Origin: Blastomussa wellsi
Lineage: Eukaryota > Cnidaria > Anthozoa > Scleractinia > Plerogyridae
DNA length: 64,000 bases
Reading direction: 5' to 3'
Assembly: GCA_947652115.1 (NCBI GenBank)
Contig: OX393566.1
Coordinates: 20,860,799 to 20,924,798, forward strand
Position numbers and translations under genes: made by a program. The notes under the pieces were generated by a model. That model made no database searches, had not been told where the DNA came from, and saw nothing but the letters and a program-made list of their open reading frames with translations. Positions 1 through 10,737 of this stretch are shown piece by piece (the first letter of the stretch is position 1; every line of letters starts with the position of its first letter).

Positions 1-165
1 ACGAAGTACGATAAGAAATAAAAGGGAAGTTTAAAGAGAAATTTAAAATTAAATTTAGATAGATCGTTGATGACTCGAGTGCTACTAATAAAAAGGAATA
101 AAGGAAATAAAGGGAGATTTAAATTCAAATTTAAATAGATCGTTGATGACTCGAGTGCTACTCGA
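1..165. repeat. two-copy direct repeat at window edge
   Basis: A block of about 78 bp occurs twice in tandem. Each copy has an A-rich lead (ggaaataaaggg, then a run of attta words) and ends with the same words, gatcgttgatgactcgag followed by tgctact. The first copy may start upstream of the window. No coding meaning is visible. Confidence 0.6.
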
Positions 166-793
166 ATGTGCAAAATTTCAAACAACTATTCCTATTTAAT
201 AAATCGCCACGCATTTTGAAAAGTCAGTAATATATCAACACCAATCTTGCAGATCATAACTCAGCGTTGTGACTGTAGTCACGTTTAAAAAAGAAATCCT
301 GGACTCATGGCATGAAACCCTGGCGTGAATTTTCATTGTACTTAAGACACTTTTCATTACCTGTGTGGGATTTGACCATCGCAATCGGTGGGGATTCCAA
401 CACAAGCCTTGCGAACCTTGGGGAGTAAATCACCGATGCTACTAGGAAAATCTATGCACTCGATACGTAGCCTACTTATGAATATGGGTTGAAATGTTTT
501 CAAACATGCTAAAGGATCACAGCATTATCGTACTGCCCTGTGGTTTGTTTGTTTTCATTTCTGGCTTTGATGTCATTTGTTGTTGTTGAAACATAGTTAT
601 GAAAACTGGCTTTCACAAAACAGTCCCATAAGAAAAGAAGCCATACTTTGACTTGTAGACTGATAACTGTATAGTAAACTACGCTGCATTGGATACCTTT
701 GTTGAAGCTCTGTGTCATGCACTTTTAGGTACACATCTGTTTCCTTTTTGGTTAGAGGGACTCGGCGTTTGCTAATGTTCCAAGGAAAAAGAA
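166..793. other. 5' flank of the opsin gene, no gene seen
   Basis: No open frame with recognisable content and no strong repeat is visible here. The stretch must hold the promoter and 5' UTR of the opsin that starts at 794, but I see no clear TATA box or splice acceptor that would fix a transcription start. Confidence 0.4.
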
Positions 794-1813
794 ATGCCAG
801 ACAAGAGTGGAGAACCAGGGACTACAGAAACTCTTAGTGAGCATGCACATGACGGCATCGCTGCAATGTACGCTCTCCTCGCCGTCACAGCGTCCAGTCT
901 TAACACACTTGTACTTGTCACCTTTATACGAGACCGTACTCTTTGGACGTCCTCAAACAAACTGATTCTTAGCATTGCTATTGGCGACTGGCTGCATGCA
1001 GTACTGGCATACCCACTGGGTGTCATCGCGAACGCGTCAAACGGCTGGCGAATAACTAATGCCAACTGCTCGTGGTACGCTTTCATCACGGCATTCTTAT
1101 CTTTTGGCATTATGCTGCACCATGCCACCTTTGCCATCGAGCGAGCTGCTGTGATAAAGTACTCTGTGGACTTGAGATCCATTGGGCGAAAACTTAATTT
1201 TATCATCGTTGGACTTTGGATGTTCGCCTTGCTTTGGAGCACTTTCCCTTTGTTCGGTTGGTCAGCGTACGCTCCTGAGAGCGCAAACGTGCTGTGCTCA
1301 ATTCGCTGGCAATCGTCTGATCCAGTTAACTTTTCTTACATAGCGTGCATCTTCTTTTTATTCTACGTAAGCCCCGTTGTTGCCATGGTGACAGCATACA
1401 CTTCTATTTACCGCACCGTAAAGAAAATGAAGCAGAATGCGCATAATATGTGGGGGGAGAACGCTGTCCCAACTCTTGAAGCCGTTCAAGCGGAGTCCAA
1501 AACCGCGCGCATGGCATTCATGATGTCATTTTGTTTCTTATTTGCATGGACACCATACGCAATCGTGTCACTTTATGCTGTCATAAAAGTACCTGAGTCA
1601 ATTATTACTCCCTTGGCAGCCAGCCTTCCTGCCCTATTCGCCAAAACAGCGGCATGCTATAATCCAGTTATTTACTTTTTGATGTTTAAGAAATTCCGAA
1701 TTAGCCTTCGACAGACATTGCGGGCATTATTAGTGCGCATTTCCTTGTTAAAGCAAGACGCAAGTAACGGGAACATTGAGTTCGTGGAAGCGTTAACTGA
1801 ATTTGACAAGTAG
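794..1813 (+). CDS. opsin (retinal-binding class A GPCR), intronless
   Basis: A 339-residue seven-helix receptor in one exon. Features seen: helix 1 Asn37, helix 2 Asp65, helix 3 Cys92 pairing with Cys168 in loop 2, ERA (116-118) where rhodopsins carry D/ERY, helix 6 FAWTPYA with Trp252, helix 7 FAKTAACYNPVIY with Lys284 at the retinal Schiff-base position, and NPVIY at 290-294. The position equal to bovine Glu113 is Tyr95. The position equal to Glu181 is Glu162, six residues before the loop Cys, so the likely counterion is the Glu181 type usual in invertebrate opsins. The G-protein contact tripeptide after NPxxY is FKK (298-300). The N-terminus is short, about 20 residues, and no cysteine follows helix 8 for palmitoylation. 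The lysine separates it from other GPCRs. Cnidarian opsins fall into several clades; which clade this joins needs a tree. The second A of ATG at 794 lies in a purine-rich context (aaagaaATGCC). Confidence 0.93.
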   Translation: MPDKSGEPGTTETLSEHAHDGIAAMYALLAVTASSLNTLVLVTFIRDRTLWTSSNKLILSIAIGDWLHAVLAYPLGVIANASNGWRITNANCSWYAFITAFLSFGIMLHHATFAIERAAVIKYSVDLRSIGRKLNFIIVGLWMFALLWSTFPLFGWSAYAPESANVLCSIRWQSSDPVNFSYIACIFFLFYVSPVVAMVTAYTSIYRTVKKMKQNAHNMWGENAVPTLEAVQAESKTARMAFMMSFCFLFAWTPYAIVSLYAVIKVPESIITPLAASLPALFAKTAACYNPVIYFLMFKKFRISLRQTLRALLVRISLLKQDASNGNIEFVEALTEFDK

Positions 1814-2055
1814 GGGAGCAAGAATGACAAGGATGGTAGCGAGTTTGAGTCTTTACAACAAATTCAGACCCCCTAATTCTCAACAGACGAAAGTAATACA
1901 CAAGAAAAATGTATTTTTCGTACTTTGCCGTAGAGTTCTACAGGAGTAACCTTCAATTCACCAACATACACTTTTTGAGAGAGTTGGCCGATGTTTGACT
2001 GAATCTTCTACATGAACCCTCTCTCAATCAGTGAATCAAACAATCTCTAATTAAT

Positions 2056-2190
2056 TAATTAGTCAGTCAGTCAGTCAGTCAATTAATGAATTAATCATCA
2101 GTCAGTCAGTCAGTCAGTCGGTCAGCCAATCAAGCAACCAATCAATCACTCAATCAATAAAACAATCGATCAGTCAGTCCATCAATCAAG
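2056..2190. repeat. degenerate tetranucleotide (cagt/caat)n microsatellite
   Basis: Runs of gtca repeats change into caat repeats and back through this stretch, in the 3' flank of the opsin. A similar short tract with aatc then agtc units lies at 35850-35890. Simple repeat, length-variable in principle. Confidence 0.85.
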
Positions 2191-2224
2191 AAAGAATTAA
2201 TAAAGAAAATTAATGTGTGAAACT

Positions 2225-2329
2225 AGCCTGCGTGTAAGGAGTAGAAAGGGAAGGGGAAAAACTCAAAAGGGAAAAGGAAAGGGAACATCCCCCTTTCCCC
2301 TCCACTATTGACGCCTGCTACGCAGGCTA
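2225..2329. mobile_element. short TIR element (MITE), 105 bp
   Basis: The ends are perfect inverted repeats, TAGCCTGCGT at 2225 and ACGCAGGCTA ending at 2329. The interior is purine-rich on one side and pyrimidine-rich on the other, so it can fold back. Flanks tgtgaaac and agtgaaac match at seven of eight bases, which could be a worn target duplication. The TAGCCT...ACGCAG ends resemble those of the 6.1-kb transposon at 34641-40782 and of the 91-bp element at 61700. Confidence 0.55.
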
Positions 2330-2589
2330 AGTGAAACAGCCCCGACGAAAACAACGCATCTTGTAAAAAAAACTATTTTAAAGACCTTGTTCTGCAAAAG
2401 TGCGTTTTAAAAGAAAAGTAAACAAGTATGCATGACTTGAGTGCAATATTATTAGTTGCTTTCTGACCTTCTTCGAGCAAATGCTTTCAGAAGCGGTTCA
2501 GAAGACCCTGAAAAATCTACATAAAACATGGCAATGGTAATGATTAAAGGAGTTTCGTCAAGGTTTGTGCATTTTGAAAAGTTTAGCCG

Positions 2590-2835
2590 TCTGTGAGGGC
2601 CTTTTCATATGAGCTCGGTTAACCGGGCTGGCTCGGTTACCGAGACGAAATTGGTTTCTGTTCATATGGTGACGTTCACTCCGCTTTCCGACATCCCGGT
2701 TGTAAAAACCGACATATCGGCAACCGAGCCAGCCCACTCTCTCATATGAACACGTCGACATTTTTTTGAAGGAATCAAGGAATGTACCGAGATCTCGGAA
2801 ATCAGGCCAGCCCGGTCAACCGGGCTTAATCATCA
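2590..2835. repeat. inverted-repeat element rich in ccgggctggc
   Basis: The words gagctcggttaaccgggctg (from about 2609) and the reverse-oriented gccagcccggtcaaccgggc (about 2805-2824), with internal copies around 2640 and 2725-2750 and repeated tcatatgag/catatgaac words, form nested inverted repeats. This looks like a foldback MITE. Boundaries are approximate. Confidence 0.5.
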
Positions 2836-3982
2836 TTATTTCTGTTTGGTTTAGTATCACCTCTTTGTTGCTTTTCTTCCTTAGTAAACTGTTAGTTTCA
2901 GGTTCCTTGCGTTTTGAGGGCAATTCGGCTCGTCCCAAGAAAATGACTCAGAATATCGCGACAAAGCTCCTTTAAAGCAAAAAAAATGAGAATTTTGTAA
3001 AATATAGCTGTAGAAAATGGTTTCCATGGAAATATCAAATCTGGTGATCACGTGATGCTAGTGTCAAATTGTTTCCAATAAAACTTTATGAAACGTCGCT
3101 TAGTTTGGTGGTCATAGCTTCAATCGTTTGGAAGTTACAAATCGTCAAATTGGACGAGAGCGAGCCTCAAAAACTGTCCTCCCTGGTCTGAAAAGGGTGA
3201 CAATTGTTCCATTCTGGTAGCAACACTGATCTTACTTAGAAGTTGCACCGAAAACCGGGCAAAGCACAAAATTTCCCCGGCTAGTACAGATTTGATTTGA
3301 CTACTCGTAAGCTTTCTGACCAGTTGTCTCTGGTACGAGACTGGCTTCATCAAAAACACATGGCACCCACTCGAGTGGGGGATCTGACGTTATGTTTTTC
3401 TAGCTTCATCTAAACCAATCCAGCATTTGCTTACAAGTCCGTGTTAGTTGCCAAATAACCCATTGCATTAAATATGTCATTTGGGTTTAATTTGCTTCCC
3501 CGGCCCTTCTTTTCTGCCGTCTGGTTCTATCGTTCAGAGCTTGAAAACACTATTGTAAACGGTCATGATCTGCCGGTAATCGACGCTCATAGTGTAATTC
3601 CATCATCCTCTAATATCCATGATAAGTTTTAACTTCAATGTTCAAACTTCAGCGATCTGAAACTCTATAAAATAACACTAACATAAGATATCTTGCCGAT
3701 GAGCACAAGGATCACCATTTTGACCCCTTTAGTATTTTATTAGCTCTTGACTGGACCCTTATCAGCAATGCGTAAGCGCAAAAATTTACAGTTTAACAAG
3801 CAGCAACTCGTGCGGGCTCTACAGCATTTGTCAGAGTTGTGAGGAAAATGATTGCAAAATAAAGCTAAGTGATAAACAGTCTGTAACATACGCCCAGTGT
3901 TCCTTAACATTTAAGTATGATCATTCAGTGATGTGCTTAAAACGTGTCCCTAATTAGACCCATTCTACAGAAAAATCAAGCT
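2836..3982. other. intergenic, no supported gene
   Basis: Short open frames occur but none resembles a known protein. On the minus strand an AATAAA word near 3735 could be the polyadenylation signal of the secreted-protein gene that ends at 3983. Confidence 0.35.
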
Positions 3983-4660
3983 CTAAATCAGTGAAGACAT
4001 GATAATTTCTGGGTATCTAACAGCTCCACATTCGTCCGAAGCAACGCAATCCAGATACCACTGGTAATGACAGCCCCCACTGCGGTTATCTGTATCATCT
4101 CGGAATGGCAGAGTCCAGACAGGGTTGCCACTTGAGCTCCATCCGCTGCAGCTGTAGCGGTAGCCTTGGCACTGAGAACTGCCCTCTGTTTCTATGAAGC
4201 AAACGCGACACTTCGAGAATACCATGGAAGTTGCCGATTCTTGTGACTCGATCTTCCAAGCGTAACGACAACCGCCACCTCTGTTGTCAGTGTCATCACG
4301 GAAAGGTTGGGTCCAAGTCGGGCTTTTGCTCCAACCGGTACATGAGCTTCGTGCCTTTTGACACTGCGAGCTCCCCTCGGTCTCTTCAAAGCAGAGGCGA
4401 TACTCCTGGCTCGGTCTTACGTTCGTGTGCGCCTCGATTCTCCACTGGTAGTGACAACCTCCACCTCGGTTATCGGTGTCATCTCGAAATGACTGAGTCC
4501 AGGCAGGATTCGAGCTCCATCCGCTGCAAGTGTCCGATGGTCCCTGACACTGTGAACTGCGTTCAGTTTCTCGAAAGCAAATTCTGAAGCCATTTTCAGC
4601 CAAGCATTGTGACACCCAGCTGATGAGAGACATCAAAACGATCAGACGTTTGTTTGGCAT
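3983..4660 (-). CDS. secreted protein with three cysteine modules, unknown family
   Basis: A 225-residue single-exon protein with a signal peptide at about 1-21 (hydrophobic core LIVLMSLISWVSQCLA). The rest is one module repeated three times, at about 24-75, 86-137 and 150-203. Each module has four cysteines spaced C-x9-C-x6-C-x23-C (x25 in the third). Shared words are the ET/SSQCQ start, C-[ST]-G-W-S, a following W-T, the acidic core FRDDTDNR, and GGGC or SGGC before an aromatic pair (YxW). Cysteines are 28/38/45/69, 90/100/107/131 and 154/164/171/197, with three extra (151, 205, 211) in the last module or tail. An even number per module suggests two disulfides each. The conserved DDTDNR loop looks like a possible metal or sugar site, which is inference. 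I do not recognise the family with certainty; secreted lectin-like or defence-type modules are possible. No transmembrane segment is present after the signal. Confidence 0.8.
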   Translation of the reverse strand: MPNKRLIVLMSLISWVSQCLAENGFRICFRETERSSQCQGPSDTCSGWSSNPAWTQSFRDDTDNRGGGCHYQWRIEAHTNVRPSQEYRLCFEETEGSSQCQKARSSCTGWSKSPTWTQPFRDDTDNRGGGCRYAWKIESQESATSMVFSKCRVCFIETEGSSQCQGYRYSCSGWSSSGNPVWTLPFRDDTDNRSGGCHYQWYLDCVASDECGAVRYPEIIMSSLI

Positions 4661-6425
4661 GTTAACAATATTTCCCGGCTTCCAGTTGTTGGAGTTGATC
4701 GGAAGATGACAAAAGTTTTACTGGTCTGAATCTTCAGTGTAAATCCTATAATGAAAAGATAGAGCAACAAAGAAAGGAATTCGAATTTAGAGGAAGGCCA
4801 GGCCATTTGGTTTAAAAGTTTGTAGGTCGTTAAATGAACCTGTCTCTCCATTCACCTGTACAGACACCAAGCAATCAGGGATAACATGTTCAATGAAACA
4901 ATTGAATACTGGGATCTTCCTAAAATCAGCTACAAAAAAACTGTTGGCTCAATATCCGTCAACGTTTCTTGATTTAGGTATATTTTTTGTGCTCTTAATG
5001 CTCTTTCAACTAAAAGATATCGATCGCATTAAAAAATGAACAACGCTTTTACAGAATATCGACTGTCCAAAAGAAATCGTAATATCGAAAAGAAGACCAG
5101 TTTACCATTCTTAAAGAATTATCGCACAAAGCACAACCGTTTGATCAACGAGATGCTGTAAATCTGGAGAAGGCGACCAGAAACGTATTTAGGGAAAGCT
5201 CTTTTTTATATTTTTATTACAGAGCGTTGAACGTATCGGAATATACGATCAAATGTTTCTTTTTTCAGATATTTAGATTTATCACGGATTATCCCCAAGT
5301 CAACGAGCTATGCGTTAATCATAGCACCAAAAAGTTCTGGAACTTCAACCAAGAAGAGCCGTGGTTGAAAATAGGCCAGGGCCTGTCGCCTGTTATTTCG
5401 TGAACTGTGTTTAAATACAAAAAAACGAAGTTGGGATGCGTACTATAATTATAATGTGTCTTGCAGTTTTTGTATATATTTATTTAATTGTCTGCTGTGA
5501 TGAAGTAATAGGGAGTTTGAGAAAACGGCAACGGCAACGGCAATGGGAACGTCGCTAAACAAAAGGTTTAATGAGCAGAATAATGGCTTTGTATGTGCGT
5601 TATAGTTCTTGCTTGGTAACTATACATTTCTTTGCCATCCTTCTAACTGTTCCAGATTCAGCTGTGAGATTCAGTTTTTTCAGTTAAGAAGCAGATTAAA
5701 TGACTTTAGAGTATCGAGAGATTCGGAGGTAAAATATAAATTAATATTTTGATCGACGTTGTTCTCGGCTGTTGTGGTTTCTTAAACTCCCTAATATATA
5801 CCTCAACAAAACTAGCTCGGCCGGCCGTTGAAACATGCGATAGATTCCAGATTTATCGAGGCATTTTTTTAGTTAAACAAAAGAAATGAGCTGAAGTGCT
5901 TGGTAAAATAAACCAAAATATACCTGAAGGATATTTCCCTGCTTGTCTGAACGTCGGAGATAAAAATTCACAATCAACTGCTTGGGATTCATTTCAGTCC
6001 ACACTAATGCACAAACACTAATGTCTTTGCATTCTGCAACCTGATTGGCTAGACAGCTGCTAATATATAATTCTATTCAATTCCGTTCCATTTTATTCAC
6101 ACTTATTTTTGTTACATAAATTGAAGAAGTTGATAAAAAATGCAAAATCAGAGAAATTAAAAATGCAAAATTACATTAATTACTAAATGATCATAGCAAG
6201 TCATAATATTAAAACCACTGGACAAGTTTAAAAGCATTATTTAAAAGTTGTTCAACCTAAATGAACAAAGCTCGCATCATATTATGAATATCCCTTACAT
6301 TTTTGGTAGTAAAGAAAACGAGATTTTCAAAATCTTCAGCCGTCCTCGACTCTTGTTTGTATAGCTGTCTCAAGATTACATACATTTCAAAATAAGCTCT
6401 TACATATTAGCACCAAAATGACAGA
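4661..6425. other. intergenic, no supported gene
   Basis: AT-rich DNA upstream of the minus-strand secreted-protein gene. It must include that gene's promoter. A short run of acggca units lies at about 5526-5545. I see no coding region or complete element. Confidence 0.35.
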
Positions 6426-6429
6426 TTAA

Positions 6430-7149
6430 GGTTACTATGCACCTTGGGACCGGCCATTTTCGCGAAATTTGGATTTTTATGCTAATCAATAGGTCTAAGC
6501 GTGATCTTTCATCTAAAAAAAAAAAATCAAAAAAATATTTTTTTAGCGGCGGAGAAAATGCGATTTTTCGTTTTTACCGGAAGTAAAACTTTCGTTTCTG
6601 ATTGACAGGCCCTTGACAACCTGTTGACGTAAATGCAGATAGATAGGGTGACTTTCAAAAGCTGCAACTCAAGTGCAATTTGTTCAATTGCCGCCAAATT
6701 TGGAGAAAAGTTAGTTTAATATATAAACAACAAAAACGTGTCTGCGTATTTTTAATTTCCCAAAACTTTTTTGTTGAGAGCCATTTTTGTACGATAACTT
6801 CGATTAATTTTTGCTCTGTTTTGAAAAGGCGCTGTAACTTTTTAATGCAAACGAATTTGACAAAACGCAGACACGGTTTTTTAGGTCTTGGGGTCCGAAA
6901 ACCGGAAAACAAACCAATTAAGCAAAATATTAAATTCGCTTTGAGTTGAAGCTGTCAGAAGCCGAATCACGCGCTTGCGTTCAGACTTCGCGGAAAAATC
7001 GGCATTTCAGAATATTACAAAATGGATAGGATATTTAAAAAGCCAGCTCTATAAGCTTTAATTTGATATAGGGTTTTAGATATCTGCGATGTAACCCGCG
7101 CGCGCTACATCGCTTCGACGCGAAACACCCCTGAAGGTGCATAGTAACC
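6430..7149. mobile_element. TTAA-flanked 720-bp TIR element (piggyBac-like, non-autonomous)
   Basis: The element starts GGTTACTATGCACCTT at 6430 and ends with the exact reverse complement at 7149, and both ends are bordered by TTAA (6426-6429 and 7150-7153). A duplicated TTAA target with short perfect TIRs is the signature of piggyBac-type transposition. The interior has open frames of up to 89 codons, but none looks like a transposase, so this is a non-autonomous copy. It lies between the secreted-protein gene and a foldback element. Confidence 0.75.
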
Positions 7150-7483
7150 TTAAATGTGGATGAGAAAACAAAACATAATTTGGGGAATATTCGGATTTCG
7201 TGCTTGTTTTCTCAGCTGTTTCTCAGCTGTTTCGATTTACCTAACAGTAAAATCAACCATCACGAAATTCGTAACTTTCTAAAATAACATCCTCTTATGT
7301 TTTTAGAGCCGTTACTTTTTCTTCAAATTGTACTTTTTGAGAACATGTATATTGACTAGGAGCAGCCATAGGCAGGAGAGTCTTCTCTGCTAACTTCGGA
7401 GTAACCAGAGATTACGAGAGTGCGCTCGACTCCTTCAATTACCTTCAATTTGATTGATTTCGTTTACCGAAGTTCAAACCCTG

Positions 7484-8700
7484 TTTTTAGAGGTTTTGCA
7501 TTGTCGCCGCCATGTTGCATGTCAGGAACAATGAAAATGTTTTGCATTTTTTCCCATAGCAGAAACATTCTATTGTTCTTGTCATGTAACATGTACGGTG
7601 GCCTAGAGGGGACATCGACTTCTTTTTTATCCGCGACTTTTTTTTTTCCATTCGCGACTTTTTTTTTTCCATTCGCGACTTCCTTTTTCCATTCGCGACT
7701 TCTTTTTTTATCCGCGACTTCTTTTTTCCATTGGCGACTTCTTTTTAAATCTGCGATTTTTATTCCATTCGCGACTTCTTTTCTTTTTTATCCGCGACTT
7801 CTTTTTTATTCCATTCGCGACTTTTTTTATCCGCGACTTTTTTTTTCCATCCCCGACTGTTTTTTCGACTTCTTTTTTATCTATCCGCGACCTTTTTTAT
7901 CGATCCGCCAGTTCTTTTTCCTGTCTTGAGCGTGGCTTAAGACTGCGGGCTCAAATAACCTTGGCAGTCAACATGGCGACGGGTAGCTATGGTCGGACAG
8001 ACCCGGAGGGGAGGTAACAGGACGCGATCGGACAGGTGAAGATGTGATAGAGATGTGAAGATGAAGATGTGATATCATGTCACTGTAAGATCTCCAAACA
8101 CCTCATGAATATTTATGTTCCAGTCGATCGCATGAGTGACTATCAGGACTTTCAGGGCTCAGGAATTCCGAGTGGACCGAGTGATGATCTCTAATTAACC
8201 TCTCCTGTAGAACAGCCTCGTTTATTAGATAGTGACTGATCTTGAGAACTAGGGAGATTGTAACCAGGAGCTTCCGTTGATAAGTCAACCATGAAATCAT
8301 AATAACAATGCTTCATTCTGAACGATTCTTCTATCCATATTTGACTCAGCATTTAGTAACACCCATCATGTTATGATTATTTGTGTTTGTTTTGTCGTTG
8401 GAACTTTGAAGATACATTAAGAAAGGTCTGTTCAGTGTTCAACCTGATCGGAGATGGAAGAAAAAAGGCGCGGATAAAAAATAGTCGCGAATGGAAAATA
8501 AGAAGTCGTGGATAAAAAATAGTCGCGAATGGAAAAAAGAAGTCGCGGATAAAAAAAGGTAACAATATTTAATCAGGAAACTCTATCACAACTGTGGTTT
8601 TCATAGAGGTCCTAAAAGAAGTCGCGAATAGAAAAACTAGAAGTCGATGTCCCCTCCAGACCACCGTAAACATGGCCTCTGTGCAAAACCTCCACAAAAA
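7484..8700. mobile_element. foldback element with gcgactt minisatellite arms
   Basis: The outer ends are inverted: ttagaggttttgca at about 7487-7500 faces tgcaaaacctc at 8682-8692. Just inside, ggtggcctagaggggacatc (7600 region) is mirrored by gatgtcccctccagaccacc (8646-8665). The left arm (7618-7925) is a T-rich minisatellite of about 17-bp units reading ttcgcgacttctttt with tatccgcgactt variants. The right arm (8455-8650) carries the same units in reverse. The central 7930-8450 is unrelated. No coding capacity. Confidence 0.65.
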
Positions 8701-8874
8701 AAAGATTTACGCAAAATTAAGGACTTGTATTAGCCTGCTAACTGGCGTTTTATTTTGGTAGCGCGCGCTCGATCGAAACAAGCAGCGAAAGCTGCGAAAA
8801 CAGAAGCCGAAAACGAAGGGCCTGAGGGAGAGCGCAGTGAATAACCGCCTGCCCGGATGGCATACATTTTTTGT

Positions 8875-8902
8875 ATGGCCCGTACGCCAGCGTACGGGCC
8901 AT
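8875..8902. repeat. perfect 12-bp hairpin
   Basis: Arms atggcccgtacg and cgtacgggccat surround a 4-base loop (ccag). GC-rich and perfect in AT-rich surroundings; it may be the core of a small decayed element. Confidence 0.6.
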
Positions 8903-10031
8903 CCTCATTGGTGTCAGAGGGCTACCACGTCAATCAAACTATCCCAAGCGACATCTTCAGTATCATAGCACGGACCTTTGTCATGAAAAGAAAGCAAACT
9001 AGTCGAAAAAGCGTTGCTATTCCGCCTATTGTTCGCGAAGACCGTGAAATTGCTCACAAACCTGAGCAAGAAACAGCCGTTTACAATTCGTGGGAAAGAT
9101 GTGATGACCATTTACTTAAACGGCTTTGGTAAAAGCATGATTTGTACTATGCGCCCGCCAAGCAATAATTGTAAATGTCTTGTACGAGAAACTCTGTTAT
9201 CGTCATTTGGCCATTAAAGAGTATTTCCGAATGTCACTCGACAATTCATCAAGAACGGACACCAAACGTCAGACTCGTAAACTAACACTTTATTAGCATT
9301 GTTATAGTGTTCTCTACGGTTCTTAGAGGTCGGAAAGTTCTCCCCACATGCAGAATGCCAATTTTGCGACTATACCTCCCATCTTTTCCTGCCTGGGTTT
9401 GCGATCATCGACGTTTCGACTTTGCGAGTTGTGTTGAGAATCATCACTTTCAATCTGTTACCCTGCTTTCGGAAGGTGGGATTTAATTCCTGATCGAAGT
9501 AGTATCGTTCTCTTTCGTGTTTGCTGCCGATACCTTTCCTTTGCCATTGACCTTTCTTTTTTAGATGTTTTCTGTCCTTTTCTTGATTTAGAACTTCTAT
9601 CTGGCAACGAAACAGTAGTTGGAAATAGACGCTTGCACCTGCCTTGTTAGCGCTAATATTGAACTGTTTTCGATTTTCTATGTGTGTATACTTTTATCTG
9701 GTTAATTATCAATAGGTTATAATCATTTTTACGACTGAATTTGTGAATTTCAGGAGTGTTGTAGCTAGCCTGAGATCACTCGTTCGGTTGGTCGTTGTGT
9801 CATAAACGTTTGGATCCCTCTCTAATGTACTCGAGTTGCACTCGAGAGGACGTCGAGAATCTCAAAAGGGACGAAGTTATGTTTCTCTTCCATATTTAGT
9901 GTCTCAGCAATTAAATCCGTTTTGGCCTATAAACCTGTGGGTGCGTGGACAATCGATCGATCTTATTATAGTCGAATCCGGGAGTGAAGAAATCAAAGTA
10001 TTTCTAGTTAATGTTGCGTGGGTCCATGCTC
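8903..10031. other. intergenic, no supported gene
   Basis: Short open frames are present but I recognise nothing in them. No clear repeat boundaries are visible. Confidence 0.3.
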
Positions 10032-10333
10032 GCAGAGGCCGCGATCCTTTTGGTCAGCACCAAGGAATCGAGACCTCTGGCCACCGACAGCTTGTGAGCA
10101 TGCGCAGAGTACTCGTTCTGTAGTTTTCAGCCAATCAGAATTGTCAGATTCGACAATGAGTCCGTGATTCGCGGACTTCCGGTTTTGGAGACGGCCAGAG
10201 GTCGTGATTCTTGGTGCTGACCAAAAGGATCGCTGCCTCTTGGGAAGATAATGAAATCTTTTTCAGATTTTCAAGCTGGGGTGGCCAGAGGTCTCGTTTC
10301 CTTGGTGCTGACCAAAAGGATCGCGGCCTCTGG
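10032..10333. repeat. 50-bp sequence in one inverted and two direct copies
   Basis: The word ggtgctgaccaaaaggatcg occurs at about 10218 and 10303, each preceded by ggccagaggtc. Its reverse complement lies at 10042-10062, inside a mirrored 50-bp block (10032-10082). Copy 10282-10333 matches the inverted copy almost perfectly. The arrangement can fold back and looks like two overlapping MITE ends. Confidence 0.65.
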
Positions 10334-10542
10334 GGACGAGAATGTTCAGATTTATGCTGTAGCGGCCAGCGGTTACCAGGATTAAAACATGTTCTGTACC
10401 TCCGCCATCTGGAGGGTGACTTCTCTTCTCAGTCGTTACACTTCATGGTATCCGAAGTGTCGGATGGAACACCTGAAACCACCTGAAACACTCATACTGA
10501 GTGCAGGCACGAATAAAGCCGAGGCATGACGGCGATAAAAAA

Positions 10543-10737
10543 ATGTCATGGGACATTTACAAAGTTGCAAGTGGTCTCGATCAAAAAGATGAGAAAATTC
10601 AAGTCGTCACGTTACTCCATGTGCTTGGAAAGGAATGTGTGCAAGTTTATTCGTTTTTCGTTTGGGACGACGAAGGCGATCGTGACAAAATCGCAGTAAT
10701 GGTAGAGAAATTCAAGTGCTTTGGCCAATCACAGTAG
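10543..10737 (+). pseudogene. gypsy-type retroelement gag-like fragment
   Basis: About 64 residues starting MSWDIYKVASGLDQKDEKIQ and continuing through LLHVLGKECVQVY and a VEKF word. It resembles the N-terminal gag-like region of Ty3/gypsy retroelement proteins common in invertebrates (pattern W..Y..ASGL..KDE..QVATLLH..G.E...VY). A full gag is several times longer, and no protease or reverse transcriptase follows, so this is a truncated relic. The identification is from memory of the family pattern. Confidence 0.55.

Noticed and set aside
4231..4587. Plus-strand 118-codon frame opposite the secreted three-module gene
   Set aside because: It is antisense to a signal-peptide protein with clear internal repeats and lacks any recognisable content.
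7420..7929. 169-codon open frame rich in Phe and Leu
   Set aside because: It is the translation of the T-rich gcgactt minisatellite arm; no coding constraint is visible.
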